Assembly (NCBI GenBank): GCA_941918925.1
Contig: OW799233.1
Coordinates: 124,272,833-124,336,832 of the forward strand
From: Phyto melanocephala
Taxonomy: Eukaryota > Arthropoda > Insecta > Diptera > Rhinophoridae
Length of the DNA stretch: 64,000 bases
Direction of reading: 5' to 3'
The position numbers and the translations under genes are program-made. The notes under the pieces were generated by a model. It ran no database searches and had not been told where the DNA came from. It was given only the letters and a program-made list of their open reading frames with translations. Below, in pieces: positions 1-11,735 of the stretch (the stretch's first letter is position 1; the number at the start of each line of letters is the position of its first letter).

Positions 1-1068
1 GTTATTAAAAACATGTAAGAGTACTATATTCGTAAGTGCCGAATCTGATAATACACTCCACCATCATGTACATAGGAACAATGAAAATATCCTGGCTTAT
101 CCTAGATTTCGTGTTATACGCCATTTCCTTTAAAATATTTCTAACGCCATTTTTGATTTAGAATTTTTACATAGTTTATTGTATTCAATAGTCAAGCCCT
201 TTCATTTGGTACCCATATAGATGGGTTTTATTACAGATTTTTATCTTTTTAATATTTTACTGTATTCAAGCTCTTTCATTTGACACCAATATTGTGGGGT
301 TTAAAGAACATAAAACGATAACTCCTTTATTTGGCTCATACATATATTCGCCATTTAAACTAGGACGCCATTTTGGATTTAAATTTTTTTTTAATTAATT
401 GTATTTTACGTATATACGCTCTCTCGGTGGTATATAAACTAAAAAAAGACTATTTTCGCCTGTAAATTTTAGGAAAACAACGAAGCAGTTTTGTTTCCAT
501 GCTTATATCTCAGTTAGTTTCAAACCGATTTATTAGTTTTTCTTAGAAATAATTTTTAAGACCACGGCTTATAATTTTGTGTCTTTAACGTATCCATTAC
601 TTAGTAGATTGAAAAATTTGATATATTTAAAAAAAATGTATTATTTCAAATAATTTTTGCCCATAACTTTAAAGGTTAACGATCGATTTGTTCAAAATTT
701 TAGCCAAATATCTCCAGAGGCAGATAATATCCAAAGATAGTGCCTACGAATTATAGAAGCGGTAAAAATTTTAATTTTTGTGATGGAAATAAGAGATAAA
801 CAGAGGTAGTCGTGTTTTTTTTTGCTCATATCGGGCGATTATGATGGCTTTTAAGGCTGATATGCTCCTGAATAATTCCACACACGGGTCTTGGGTTTAA
901 AAAACTGATTTCAATATAAAGACCATGCTTAATCGACTTCCTTTTTCATAAGCTTTAAGAAAATATAAATATTTTATGGGATCTAAAATGTATGAATGTT
1001 GCAATATCACATGGAATGACAAACCTATATATGCCCTTACACTCTCTGTGGAGGGTAAAAAATATACA
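1..1068 (-). mobile_element. Family C Helentron/DINE-1-like element, degenerate
   Basis: Non-coding repeat, with strand set so that the hairpin lies at the 3' end. The left edge has ATGTAAGAG followed by a decayed hairpin (ATTCG...GTGCCGAAT). The interior matches the copy at 5655-6947, with CGCCATTTTTGATTT-like stretches and GTCAAGCCCTTTCATTTGG. The right part (about 800-1068) is closer to family A: a CATAAGCTTTAAGAAAATAT block, GGAATGACAAACCTATATAT and a terminal GGAGGGTAAAA. It may therefore be a C/A mosaic. Open frames here, such as those between 897 and 1248, are shadows in AT-rich repeat DNA. The classification rests on architecture only. Confidence 0.55.
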
Positions 1069-2956
1069 AAATTTTTTGTCATACTTTTTTCTGAAAAAAA
1101 AAAAAATAAATAAAATAAAAAATTTAATAGAACTCTGTGATTCCGCCACACTTTTTATTCGTAGAAAGAAAATATTTTTTTTTTTTAAATAAGAAATTCT
1201 ATCAAAAGGTGTTTTCGTGTCAAATTGACTTAAATAACAACTCCTCATTATGGCTTGATTGTGTTTTTTTTATCAGCTACTCTTAACTTTTTAATATTTA
1301 TACATTAACCATCCTACCTACTACACTTAAACACTAACTTTGACAATAACGTTTTTACTTTTAAACAAGATGCTGAATTATTTCATTTTCCATTGTGATT
1401 TGGGATCAGTTTAAAGATCAATTTAACAGACGCCATATATTTTTTTGAATCTATACTTGAAGTATCTAAGAATCACTTTATGGATAAAATAATTGATATC
1501 GGTTCGTCTGTCGTAGACACTTTTAGAGAAATCAATCACTAATTAGCAAAGTTATAAGTTGCTAAAGCTCTTAATGATCTTTTGAATGGGAGATAAAACG
1601 TAGAAAAAAAGAAAAATAGTTTCGAAACTAACTGAGAGATACATAAGTATACCAAATATAACTTCCTAGTTTTTATTTAAAACTTACAAACGATAATTAT
1701 TTTTTCCAGTTTTTCGAAAACTTACAGATTCAAAATTATATCTGTGGCGAAAGGAAAAAAAACTGCTTCAATCGACTAAGGCCAAAATTGATATAATCGC
1801 ATCATTGCAATCGCAAAGTTCGAAACTATAGTCAAACCTACAACTATTATGGACAACTTTACAGGAAGTTATAGCGTAAAAACTTGTTGCCTATATGTTT
1901 TCAAACAATAATATCATTTGGAATATTAACTTATTTTAATTTATAAATTAGCTAAACATACGATATGCTTGTAATTTATATAGCGCAGAACACACTATTA
2001 TTGTCTTTATTTTAAAGAGAATCACATATAAAAAATCAACTAAAAATTTTAAAGGTGCTTTTCTAAAAAACTATAAAAGCAGACATAAGCAGTTTTGTCT
2101 TATTGCCACAGATATAGTTAATAAATTTAAGAGCTTTACCAGTAGAATACAGTACATTAATGCAGTGCACAATGAAAAATTCATAAAGTCTGAAATCTAG
2201 GATTTTTTGGAATTTGGTTATGATGGTGAAGGGTACATAGTACTCGGCCAAATCGGTTACTCTTAGATTTTTCTTTGGAACATTTTTTACATGCAACATT
2301 TTAAGGATATTTTATTAAAAGAAAATTTCTTCTTAGATAAAAAATGAAAAACAAACATCAATTGTTTTTTAATTATAAAAAAATTTTTAATAAATTTTCT
2401 ATTTAAGGAAACGTTTCTAAACCATGTCTCAATTTATTTATAATTGAGGTAATAATTTTTTTTTAATAATATTTCAGAATATTTAAATATATCTTATTTC
2501 ATGCTCTTAATGAAATCTCTATTATTTAATCAAATCGAATTTTTTTTTTAATTAAAGTCTTATCTTTTGTTTTATTTTCAGGTAAGAAAACAACTAACAG
2601 AACATGATTTCCATTTTCAAGTATCTCTGAAAAACGTGAGTAGCAATTACAAAGACCATGTTTGTTAAAATAAATAAAATTAAAAAAAAAATATTAAAAA
2701 TATGTATACGTTTGGGAAAATCACGTTCACGTGTTTAAAACCGTATTAGCCGAATATTATCATACCAACGGAAAATTCAAACACCACAAATGATTATGTA
2801 AAAATTGTAGACAAACAAACAATTTGAATGTAATATTTATAATGAGGGAATAAATTAAAAACAAAAATATTTAAAACCTTTTAAAAAATTCTAAAACAAA
2901 TTTAAATTGGTTTAGTAAAGGTAAAGTACACATTTATATTTACAATAAAATATGAT
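1069..2956. other. AT-rich DNA with no recognisable feature
   Basis: Homopolymer-rich sequence. I see no conserved protein motif, repeat border or RNA gene. The frame at 2063-2299 (minus) has no recognisable domain and ordinary background composition. Confidence 0.5.
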
Positions 2957-2958
2957 TA

Positions 2959-4254
2959 AAGAATGAGATCGATAAAACCCTAACACGAATAAAACGCAAT
3001 AACTTTGAAACGAATTAATCCATTTTAATGAAAATAGCGTGGTTTAACAATAAAATAACAGTAAATTAAAATATTAATGCTTTTTGTAAAAATTCAGCTT
3101 TTTTTGATGAACTGTTTCACCTTTTCCGGAATTGAGACCATGAGGGTTTTGATGGTATCCTTAGTAACTTTATTGCTGAAATAAGACCATTTCTGGGAAA
3201 AAATTTTAGTAGTATTAGCAACTTGTTTTGTATCCTTCAGCACTCTTTTGACTAAAGCCCAGTAACGTTCGATGGGCCTTAGTTCTGGACAATTAGGTGG
3301 ATTTGCTTCTTTTGGCACTACCACTATATTATTTGTTTCATACCATTCTGCTGCAGATTTACTGTAATGACACGACGCTAGGTCGGGCCAAAAATATGTT
3401 GACTTATTGTGTTTTCGTATGAATGGAAGCAACCTCTTCTGCAAGCACTCCTTGATGTAAATATCAGTGTTGATAGTCCCAGTAGTAATAAATTTACTGC
3501 TTCTTTCTCCGCACGTGCATATAGCTTGCCAAACTAAGTACTTCTTTGGAAACTTTGTCTTTTTTTGGAACTTAAATTGGTCATCGACATTACCTCTTCC
3601 ATCGGCCACATAATAACTTCGCCCTGGGAGCTGAGAAAAGTCGGCAAGAACGTAAGTCTCATCATCCATAATACAACACTCATATTTGTTGATAAAATTT
3701 CTAAGCAGTTCTTTGGCACGACTTTTTGCATCCAAGTTTTTCTTCGAATTTCTGTCTGGCACTTTCTGAACCTTGTAGGACTTAAGGCCTTCATATCTTT
3801 TAACCTTCCTTACAAAAAAATCGGAACAGTTTGCTTTTAAGGCGGCTTTACGGTTTGAGAGGTTGGGATTTTGGTTTAGAAGACTAACAATCTTTGAAGC
3901 TAACTGTGGGTCAGTTATACCTTTTTTAGCTCCACTTCCAGCTTTCCTTTTAATATTACGACGTTCGTTATACACTTTTATCACACGCGAAACTGTTTGT
4001 CGTGACACCTTTATCTCATTTGCAATAGATTTGTAAGTACGACTGGGATTTTTTAAAAATTGTTATTATTTTTTCACGCACTTTTTCTTCGGAATCCATT
4101 TTCAAACAAACTAATAATCCGATTATGCTATTATTTTGTACACATAATTTGACAAGTTTTTAAATGCAAACTTGATCATAAACAGTTATATTTTTTGTGC
4201 ATGAAGAAAGGTGGAATTAAAAATGTGTGTTAAGGTTTCACTGATCTCATTCTT
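2959..4254 (-). mobile_element. Complete Tc1/mariner element, DD37E type, with TIRs
   Basis: The element is about 1.3 kb. It is bounded by terminal inverted repeats whose outer 12 bases are identical: AAGAATGAGATC from 2959 and its complement GATCTCATTCTT ending at 4254. Similarity continues imperfectly to about 28 bases (AAAACCCTAACAC against GTGTTAAGGTTT read on the other strand). Each end is flanked by TA (2957-2958 and 4255-4256), the target duplication of the Tc1/mariner superfamily. The interior encodes one transposase on the minus strand. Intact ends and a long open frame suggest a fairly recent insertion. Confidence 0.9.
3094..4099 (-). pseudogene. Tc1/mariner transposase, DD37E, one N-terminal frameshift
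   Basis: DDE transposase that would cut and paste the surrounding element in the nucleus. The main open frame (304 codons, 3094-4008) starts at an internal Met in the helix-turn-helix (SRQTVSRVI). The natural start is probably the ATG at 4099 (MDSEEKVREKI). That frame is thrown off near 4049-4059 in a run of six T and five A, where a one-base length change would join the two parts into a protein of about 335 residues. Numbered from the internal Met, catalytic residues are D116 (in MDDETYV), D209 (in FWPDLASCHYS) and E247 (in CPELRPIERYW). The 37 residues between D209 and E247 give the DD37E spacing known from mosquito IS630-Tc1-mariner elements. The final residues are lysine-rich. All three catalytic positions are intact, so only the frameshift appears to disable it. 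A sequencing error in the homopolymer is possible. Confidence 0.88.
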
Positions 4255-4324
4255 TAAGATAAAAAATAAAAAATCGTCAAAAAGTTGACAAACAAACACC
4301 CTAAAGTGTTAAGATTTTTTTTGG

Positions 4325-4561
4325 TTATAATTCTTTGACGTTAGGCAAAAAGGTTTTAAGTCGAAATTTGCAGTTTTTGTTTAATACAAAAAAAATTAAT
4401 TTTTCTGAATTATTATTTTTAAAAAACAATTAATAAGGATTGAAAGCAGTTGTTCTAGACTTAAGTTTATATAATACCAACGAACTAGAGTACAAATGTA
4501 GTACAATTCAAACTTAAATTTTTTTACTTAACACCTTTTTGTCTAACATCAAAGAATTATC
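4325..4561. mobile_element. Short inverted-repeat element (MITE-like)
   Basis: Inverted arms of about 35 bases: TAATTCTTTGACGTTAGG starting near 4327 pairs with CTAACATCAAAGAATTA ending near 4559, and AAAAAGGTTTTAAG pairs with CTTAACACCTTTTT. The interior has no coding capacity. It sits immediately beside the DD37E element but has unrelated ends. The class is unknown. Confidence 0.6.
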
Positions 4562-4653
4562 TCAACGTACGAAACAGAAGCTGTCACAAAAGATCCAAAA
4601 CATTTACCATTTTAGAATAAAACCTCTATAGAAGTTTGAAATTAAAAAAAAGA

Positions 4654-5088
4654 CAAGTAAGAGCATTAAACACGGCTGTGGCGAATCTTATATACCCTTC
4701 ACACTGTTTGTACAGTCTTGCTTGCGTTTGTTGTTGTTTTAGACAATTATATGGTGCAACTGTGACCGTTAATCTGAACTTTCTAGAAATTTTTTAAACA
4801 TTTTTTTGGGGGTATCTTTATTTGTAATTGACCAAGACTTTATGTAAATGTTGTCAAAAGTACATTTATTGTACATACGTAACAAACATTGCAATAACTT
4901 CCGTAGGAGCTGCAAAATCTGACTTTGCTTGGATAAAAAACAGAGGCAAATGTGTTCTTTCTGTCTTATCTCAGCTAGTGATATGCCCACATGAATTTTT
5001 AAAATTTTCGAAAATAAATATTGTAGAAAATACAAATGGAATGAAAAACTTATATACACCCTTTTACAATCTCTTGTGAAGGGTATAC
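4654..5088 (-). mobile_element. Diverged family A-type element
   Basis: Starts with CAAGTAAGAGC and a decayed hairpin (CACGGCTGTGGCGAATC), followed by ATATACCCTTCACAC. It ends with TTGTGAAGGGTATAC. These are the borders of the family A elements described elsewhere in the window, here with a diverged interior. The small open frames on both strands (4769-5079) lie entirely inside the repeat and are not supported as genes. Confidence 0.6.
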
Positions 5089-5654
5089 AAATAAAGTAAA
5101 GGTTAATGGCTTTCAGAATAAATATAGAATTTCTTTTGAAATTTTTTTAAACTTCATGTCATGTGTTAAATAATCAAATAAAAAAAAAACGTAATTGCGT
5201 ATTACCTTAAAGATCTTTCCTTGCAGAGAGATCATGGTTTAATGAGCAAATAACTTTTCTTTTTTAACCAGTTAAACAATCAAGTAGTCAGCCAACCATT
5301 ATAGTCGTCTTTTATTTTTAGTTATAGGGTATGAGTTGTTCTGTAAATATTATTAACATGAACTTTCATTTAGCATCCAATGGTTTCAGTTAACCATGTA
5401 CATATTTATTTATTTAATTAATAGTTTACTTACCGTACGACTTTAGATCTGTATACAGAATATTAGCATTTAACATATTGGTTTTAAATATCTTGGTTGG
5501 AGTCGTATCATCACTGTTATCAGCATCGTAATTACAGTCATTATCTATTTTACCACTCTAACCAGTTGCTATTTAGCACCAGTTGAATAGAGAAGGTAAC
5601 GTTACTTATTTGTGTTTTGTCTAAAACATGTCTAGTCATTCTTATATAGAAACC
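5089..5654. other. AT-rich spacer, nothing recognised
   Basis: No motif, repeat border or coding signal identified. Confidence 0.4.
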
Positions 5655-6947
5655 ATAAAGATTATTATATTCGGCAGTGCCGAATCTGATAATACTCCAC
5701 ACCATAATATACATAGATATAATGACAACTTCGTATCGTTACCTACATATCAGATTTAATGTTTTACGCCATTTTTGTTTTATTATTTTCGACGCAATCT
5801 TTGATTTTGAATTTCAACTTAGTTAACTTTATGCTTATAGTCAAGCCCTTTCATTTGATACCCATATTGGTGATGTGGATACAAAAAATCAGCCATTTTA
5901 TTTTAGATGTCATCTTTGACTTAACACTTTTTCTTAGTTTACTGTATTCAATTGGTCGAGGCCTTTTATTTTATTATATATATTATATTTTATAAAATAT
6001 TGAGAGGATTGAAGAGTGTAGATTTTAAATACTAGTTTTGACCCATATATAAATTTATTGTATGCTATTTTGTAGTGGCGGCCATCATTTTGTATACCCT
6101 CATACCTAAACAAGAGAGTTGAGCGTCAAGCGTTGCAATTTTACATGTATTTTGTTATTGTAACAAAAACAAAACACATGTAAAACCCCAACGCTTGACG
6201 CTCAACGCTCTTGTTTAGGTATAAGGGATAGTGTATTATATTCTGCTATTCCAGCCTTTTCATTTGATTTGTTGCCTCTGTCGTTTGTCAAAAAGCTAAA
6301 AAAAATTATTTCCGTTTCTAAATTTTAGGAAAAACACAGAAGCAGTTGTTTTTTTTACTTATATCTCGGTTAGTTTCAAACCAATTTGGAATCTTTTCAC
6401 AAGAATAATCTTCGAGACTTTGGCTTGTTATTTGTTGTCTTAATCATGTTCAAAAAATATTTAGAAGCTTAAAAAACTTGATATACATATTAGAAAAAAT
6501 ATATATTTTTTCAAATAATTTACCTTTAACTTTGCCGAATAATGACCGATTTCTTCAACATTTTTTTTACGAATATCTCTAAAGGCGTATTATATCTTTA
6601 AATAGTAACAAACGTGTCAAAGTCTGAAAATTTTGAATTTTTTGTGGAATAAATAGAAGCAATTTTGTTTATTTGCTTATATCTCAGAAACTTATGGAGC
6701 GATTGTGCTGGAGTTCAGTACCTATTTGTTCGAATATTTCTAAAAGATTGATAGCACATACAAGATGTGGTTACTTATAAAATTTGATTTCAACCAAGAC
6801 ACGGACAGACGGACATAGTTAAATCGAATCCTCTCTTACCAACGTTTTAAGAAAATATATACTTTATACAGTCGAAAATAAAACTACAACTGCAGTGGCA
6901 AAGTAATAAATATATACCATTGACTCCACATGCTAAGGGTAAAAAAA
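5655..6947 (-). mobile_element. Family C Helentron/DINE-1-like element
   Basis: The best family C copy. A hairpin ATTCGGC-AGT-GCCGAAT lies at 5669-5685 near the left edge. The right side carries ACACGGACAGACGGACATAG, a TATACTTTATACAGTC block and a terminal AAGGGTAAAAA. The interior repeats stretches seen at 1-790 and 46420-46860, such as TATATCTCGGTTAGTTTCAAACC. It is interrupted by a foldback at 6102-6222. Family A and B share the hairpin and the CAGACGGA module but not the interior. Confidence 0.65.
6102..6222. repeat. Foldback (palindromic) MITE inside family C
   Basis: Two arms of about 59 bases in inverted orientation, roughly 90% identical by eye. Outer arm ATACCTAAACAAGAG pairs with CTCTTGTTTAGGTAT, and GAGCGTCAAGCGTTG pairs with CAACGCTTGACGCTC. 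The arms meet at TTGTTATTGTAACAAAAAC. Pairing may extend outward (TATACCCT against AGGGATA). The core TTTTGTTATTGTAACAAAAA recurs near 14951, and the arm end CCTAAACAAGAGCG recurs near 60976, so related copies exist. Confidence 0.75.
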
Positions 6948-7820
6948 TAACTTCAAAGGCTTAACGACCTACTACGTATTATCATATAAAATCACTACTG
7001 GATTAAAGTAAAAAGTTTAAGAACTATATGCCTTATTCATTAAAAATATTTTAATTTTTTTGAAGACTTATTTGATAAATTTCTCTACAATATCTGTCAA
7101 ATAAGCCTTTAATAAACATAAAATATTTTTGATGAATACGGCAGTAAAATTTAAATATTTTTTAAATTTTCTCGTTTAGAACACGTATGATAAAAGTGAT
7201 AATTGTCTAAAAACAAAAATCATAAACAAAAAAAAATAATTTTCAACCCTTAGGTGATTGATAAAAAAAACTACGTATCGTGTACGACAAGTACTTTAAT
7301 ACAAAACGAATTTACCAAAATTAAATGCAATTATGGGAGCTGTACATATTCCTCAAATTAAAGAATTTTCATTAACACACGTCTCCATATATGATTTTAT
7401 ATATCTGCATATATAAACATATATGATAATTTTTAGCTGGGTCCTTTTCTTCAGAACGAAAAAAAAATCCGATAAACAATACCATAAAACTCGTTTATCG
7501 CGAGACAAATCCGATAAAGCTGCAGTCTTTTTAGATATTTGGGTTATGCATAATGTTAATTCACAAAAAAATCCCATGAAGTATATGATATTGGATATTG
7601 TAAACGTACTTAGTTTACACAGTATATGCCGTTACAGTCTGTACGATATAAAATTAGTTTGGGCTTGCGATTATTTTTAGTGTGGATGAAAGAAAGGTCT
7701 TAAAAATTTCACCCAAATCTACTAGTCTTATGTGATTTTAGTTTAGTTTATTTTAATAAGGAGTTGCGATCGAATTCTATAATTTAGCCCCTAAGCGAGT
7801 TCAATGACATGCGTGTTGAT
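6948..7820. other. AT-rich DNA, no supported feature
   Basis: Contains an 85-codon frame (7423-7680, plus) and an overlapping antisense frame. Neither shows a recognisable domain, and I do not call a gene. Confidence 0.4.
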
Positions 7821-7822
7821 TA

Positions 7823-8900
7823 GGGTGATCGATTATTCGACATTTTTAAGAAACCGGTTTTCAAATAGTTCGAAATTTAGAATTAAAAAAAAAACGGTTG
7901 CTTGTTTAAAAATTTAGAAAAAACCGGTTAACCGGTCGAATACATAAAATATAATTCTTTCTTATACCCATGACTGAGATACATACATATATAGGTATAA
8001 ACTAGTTGACACAAATTCAATGGCATTATTATAAAATGCCGTTATTTAAAATAGAGATGTTAAAGGACAGACACTTTTTACCTAAAAGTGACCGAAAAGT
8101 AAAGTTTATGCTTCAATTATTTTTAACTTTTAAATTTAGGTTTATAAATTTAAAAATGCCATTGTTTCTCCACATGAAACAAAATATGGCAACTAAATTG
8201 TGATTTTTATATTTTTTTTTACTTCGACCTTTTTAATTTCTTTTAATTTTCTAATATTAGTGACACAAAACAGTAAATAGATCATCAACAATTTTATTTC
8301 GTTTTGAAAATTAAATGTAGAAATTTATATTTTTGCCACTACATTTTTTAAGAACTAAATTAATTTGTTAAAAGTAATCAGTATTTCCTCCGGTACTGCC
8401 AGGTTGTAATAATGAAAAATATTAAAAAGTCACTTCACTGCTGATGGTAGTCAGAGTTATCTTTTATTAACACTAACTTTATAGGCAAGTAGTAATAATG
8501 ACCCTTTGGGTGCCTAATTATTTTAGTATACAAGTCATATGTTATCAGAGATATTAGTTAAGCTATGGGTAGTCTTTAGTACAAGTCGCTAGATTTCGTA
8601 GAAGCAAAATATTATGAAATTCGAAAATGAGATCAAAAAGTATTGCAAAGTACAATAGTTTGGTAAAAAAACTTTACTGAACATCTGATTATCACAACAA
8701 ATTATGAGCGCAACAACGTATAAAATACCTGCACTCCATTTAAAACAAATAATATTTAAGCCTAATTATTTTTCTTATTTAACATTTGTTTTTAAAACAA
8801 CAAATAAATTTCTAACAATATTATGGGAGATTATTTAATAAATTTTCTGATTTTTCGAAAATTTTTAAGTAAAAACTATAGTATGGTATCACCTTATGTG
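7823..8900 (+). mobile_element. Family E TIR element, copy 1, right end missing
   Basis: Begins with TA then GGGTGATCGATTATTCGAC, matching the left end of the complete copy at 23433. Subterminal AAACCGGTT motifs follow (7851, and the double motif AACCGGTTAACCGGT at 7922-7936). The interior shares long stretches with the copies at 11080-11735 and 24900-25510, including CACTTTTTACCTAAAAGTGA and AATAATATTTAAGC. The right TIR seen at 25710 is not found, so the right border is approximate. TTGTAATA at 8404-8411 is the unoccupied form of a hAT-MITE target present in copy 3. Confidence 0.6.
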
Positions 8901-9009
8901 ATTACATCCAGTTTAAGAATATCTGGCATTCCTGGTGTAGTGAAAACACCAGTTAGTGACGTAATGGCAGCTAAGCTGTAAGGGATGGTGCTGATATAAA
9001 TGTCCAATG

Positions 9010-9340
9010 AAAAAATCGCCAAAAAATTTTTTTAAAACTTAAAATATACTTACGACTTAAAAATTATTTTATTTTACTAAAATTAAAAATATTTTGTTGT
9101 TGTTGTTGTTGTTGTAATATTTGCTTATTTTGGTATGGTGCTCTGATGATCCTCAATTTGGTTTTAAACTTGTCTAAGTTCAATTAAAAAATCGCCAAAA
9201 AAATTTTTTAAAACTTAAAATATACTTACGACTTAAAAATTATTTTATTTTACTAAAATTAAAAATATTTTGTTGTTGTTGTTGTTGTTGTAATATTTGC
9301 TTATTTTGGTATGGTGCTCTGATGATCCTCAATTTGGTTT
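9010..9340. repeat. Tandem duplication of a 155-bp block, period 176
   Basis: The block 9010-9164 recurs at 9186-9340. It runs from AAAAAATCGCC through a (TTG)6-type microsatellite to GATGATCCTCAATTTGGTTT. The only difference I see is the length of the A/T run after ATCGCC. About 21 bases of unique spacer separate the copies. Such identity in non-coding DNA implies a very recent duplication or an assembly artefact. Confidence 0.85.
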
Positions 9341-11000
9341 CACAGGTCTGTAACTTTTTCTGGTAAACCGTTTAGAATTAATATTATTTAATGTTGTTAA
9401 TGTTGTTGTGATTTTGTAACTGATTTTTATGTTTTTTAACACCTGAAAAACAACATCTATTGTAATGTTTTTTTGATCTTGTTAAGAAGGGCTTATCTAA
9501 GTGGATAAGAGATTTAAGGTTATAACAAAAACCAGTTTAATTGTTTTCTTCTTTATTTATTACCTATTCATACATATACAGATCTACACAGCTTTTAAAA
9601 TGTGTCAAATTGTTTACAATGAAGTTGTTCATACAAACTTTTTTCTTAAAGTTCAACAAACATTTGCTTGAGTTTCAAGTCTAGTGAAAAGTCATTGACC
9701 TTTGTGTGTTCTAAGTATGGGTGATCTCATTTAACTTTATAGATTTGATAACTTTTTTTTAAATACCTCTTATAGGGTTTCTTTTAAAAGAGATGTAAGC
9801 CAATTACTGATAATTTCCTAATTGATATGGTTTTTTTAAGTCAGTGTTTTATCTTCTTCCACGAAACCTTAGCGGCTGTTAGATGGGAATATTCTGGTAT
9901 ATTGCGCGTGTTTTTTTACTAATTACTGTTTATATTTCCTTTAGATATAAAATAATTAAATAAATTTTTTTATACTTAAAATTTTCTTCTATTTTTTTAA
10001 TACTTATTTTTTATAGGTTTAAATAAATGTTGATTAAACTTCATTCCTTTTTTACAATGTTAGAAATTGAATCAAATAAAGATGTATTTGTGGGTAACAA
10101 AATCTCTATGTATGTGTGGCGATACTTTCTTAAAAGACGGACTTGTGTCATCTGCTGCAAACTTTATGAGAATTATAAAGCGCTCAGCACCACCTACATG
10201 AAAAACAAAAGAGTAAAAGAAACATAAACAATTTTCCTAATTAAATTTAAAGATTTTTTTATCAAACTTGTAGATCACCCAAGATATAAGCACCAACGAG
10301 CATGTAAATAATTATTTTTTATTGCTGTTTTCTGTACTCTCAAGATCTTCTGTATGAATAAAACATATATTTTATTTAAACACACGAAACAGCCCACTAT
10401 AAACAGAACATTTTATGTTTAATAATACTATTTTTTCCTTAATTCAAATAAAATATGCCGCCCAGAGTGTTTTGCTTAGCAAAAAAAGAAACCGTTAATG
10501 TAATTTGATGTACCCAGCAAGATCAACTTGACATTTGACTTTGAAAGAAAAGGAAAAAAATAAATAAATTAAAAGGAAACGATTGGCATTGCCATTTCTG
10601 CATTTAAACCAAATGTAAAAAAAATCAACTATTTAAATATTAGTATTATTCTTGAAAGAAGAATCGTGCAAAATAAAGACGATAACATTGAAGAAGAGCA
10701 AGTACAACAAACAGAAACTCTTTAAGCTTAATTTACAAAATCATAAAATCGCATAAAAGCATCGATTTAAAACTACAGATAAATCGCACAGAAATGGTAA
10801 CCAAAAAATTAATTTAACTGCATGTTAAATTAATTATGAAAATTACATTTCTTTACTTCAAAATACACTAAGAGAAATCACAGGGAAAATTTAGCACATA
10901 ATTATGTATAACACAAACTTTTTTTCCGTTCGTTAAGGCAGCATCTCCAAATATTGCATTTGGAAATACACTCAGGGCAATTATTATAACTTACCGATAA
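9341..11000. other. AT-rich DNA, no supported feature
   Basis: I see no conserved motif. The 66-codon frame at 10027-10227 is unrecognised and unsupported. Confidence 0.4.
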
Positions 11001-11007
11001 CTACAGG

Positions 11008-11064
11008 TAGGATGTTTTCGGACAGATAAAGTTACTAAAGTTAGGATGTTTTCGGACAGATAAC
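11008..11064. repeat. Short tandem duplication, unit about 34 bp
   Basis: TAGGATGTTTTCGGACAGATAA occurs twice, at about 11008 and 11042, separated by AGTTACTAAAGT. It lies just left of the family E fragment. Confidence 0.7.
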
Positions 11065-11079
11065 TAGTTTCACTTTAAC

Positions 11080-11735
11080 CTAAAATTTTCCGATATGTTA
11101 AATGGGAAGATCACTCTACCTTTAACTTTTAACGAGAGGTTTATAAATTAAAATTTACCATATTTTCTACCGTATAAAGGAATTGTTTACTATTCGTTTG
11201 TCGTTGCCACTTTGTTTTTAAAGAACTAATTAATTTGTTAAAAATAGTCTGTATTTGCTTTGGTGCTGCCGTATTAAAAAAAATGCAATTTATTTTACAG
11301 GGAGGTTGTAATACAGTGAAACAAGCCGACCGGCTCAGATCCGATGGCGCGCCGCCGCCGAGATTTTTTTCAATGTCCACGCCGCCGCTGTTTTTGTCGG
11401 CTTAAAACGGCTCAAGAAAGCCGCCGTTTTGATCAGCTTCAGTCAACTCAAAAAGAAATTTTCTTCGAAACAGAGATGAAAAATTTAGTAAAATATTACC
11501 GTTAGATTTTTTTTTAATTTATTAGTGACGTCACTTTAAAACTGCTTAAAAACTGCTCAGCCGCCGCCGCCGAAAATTTTGCCTCGGCTTGTCTCACTGT
11601 TGTAATAACGAAAAATACTTAATGGTCAGTTTATTGCTCACGTTAGCAAACGTTACCTTTAACTAAAATTAACTTTGTCAGCAAGTTGTAATAATGGCCC
11701 TCAGTCATACAAGAGTTCGCGTATACAATTTTCTT
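11080..11735 (+). mobile_element. Family E fragment, copy 3, interrupted by a hAT MITE
   Basis: Shares with copy 1 the blocks CTTTAACTTTTAACG-like, AAAGAACTAATTAATTTGTT, TTTGGTGCTGCC and GGTTGTAATA, then TAATGGCCCTCA. It is split at TTGTAATA by the 286-bp element at 11314-11599. Terminal repeats of family E are not seen here. The minus-strand frame at 11141-11380 crosses both repeats and is spurious. Confidence 0.5.
11314..11599. mobile_element. hAT-type MITE with 8-bp target duplication
   Basis: The ends are near-perfect inverted repeats: CAGTGAAACAAGCCGAC on the left and CGGCTTGTCTCACTG on the right. They are flanked by identical 8-bp duplications TTGTAATA (11306-11313 and 11600-11607). 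An 8-bp duplication with CAG/CTG termini is characteristic of the hAT superfamily. The 286-bp interior is non-coding and unusually GC-rich for this window, with CCGCCGCCG clusters (GCGCGCCGCCGCCGAG near 11346 and CAGCCGCCGCCGCCG near 11559). Family E copy 1 (8404-8411) carries the uninterrupted TTGTAATA, which confirms the insertion. Confidence 0.88.

Noticed and set aside
7423..7680. 85-codon frame with lysine-rich start
   Set aside because: No domain, AT-rich background composition and an overlapping antisense frame of similar length.
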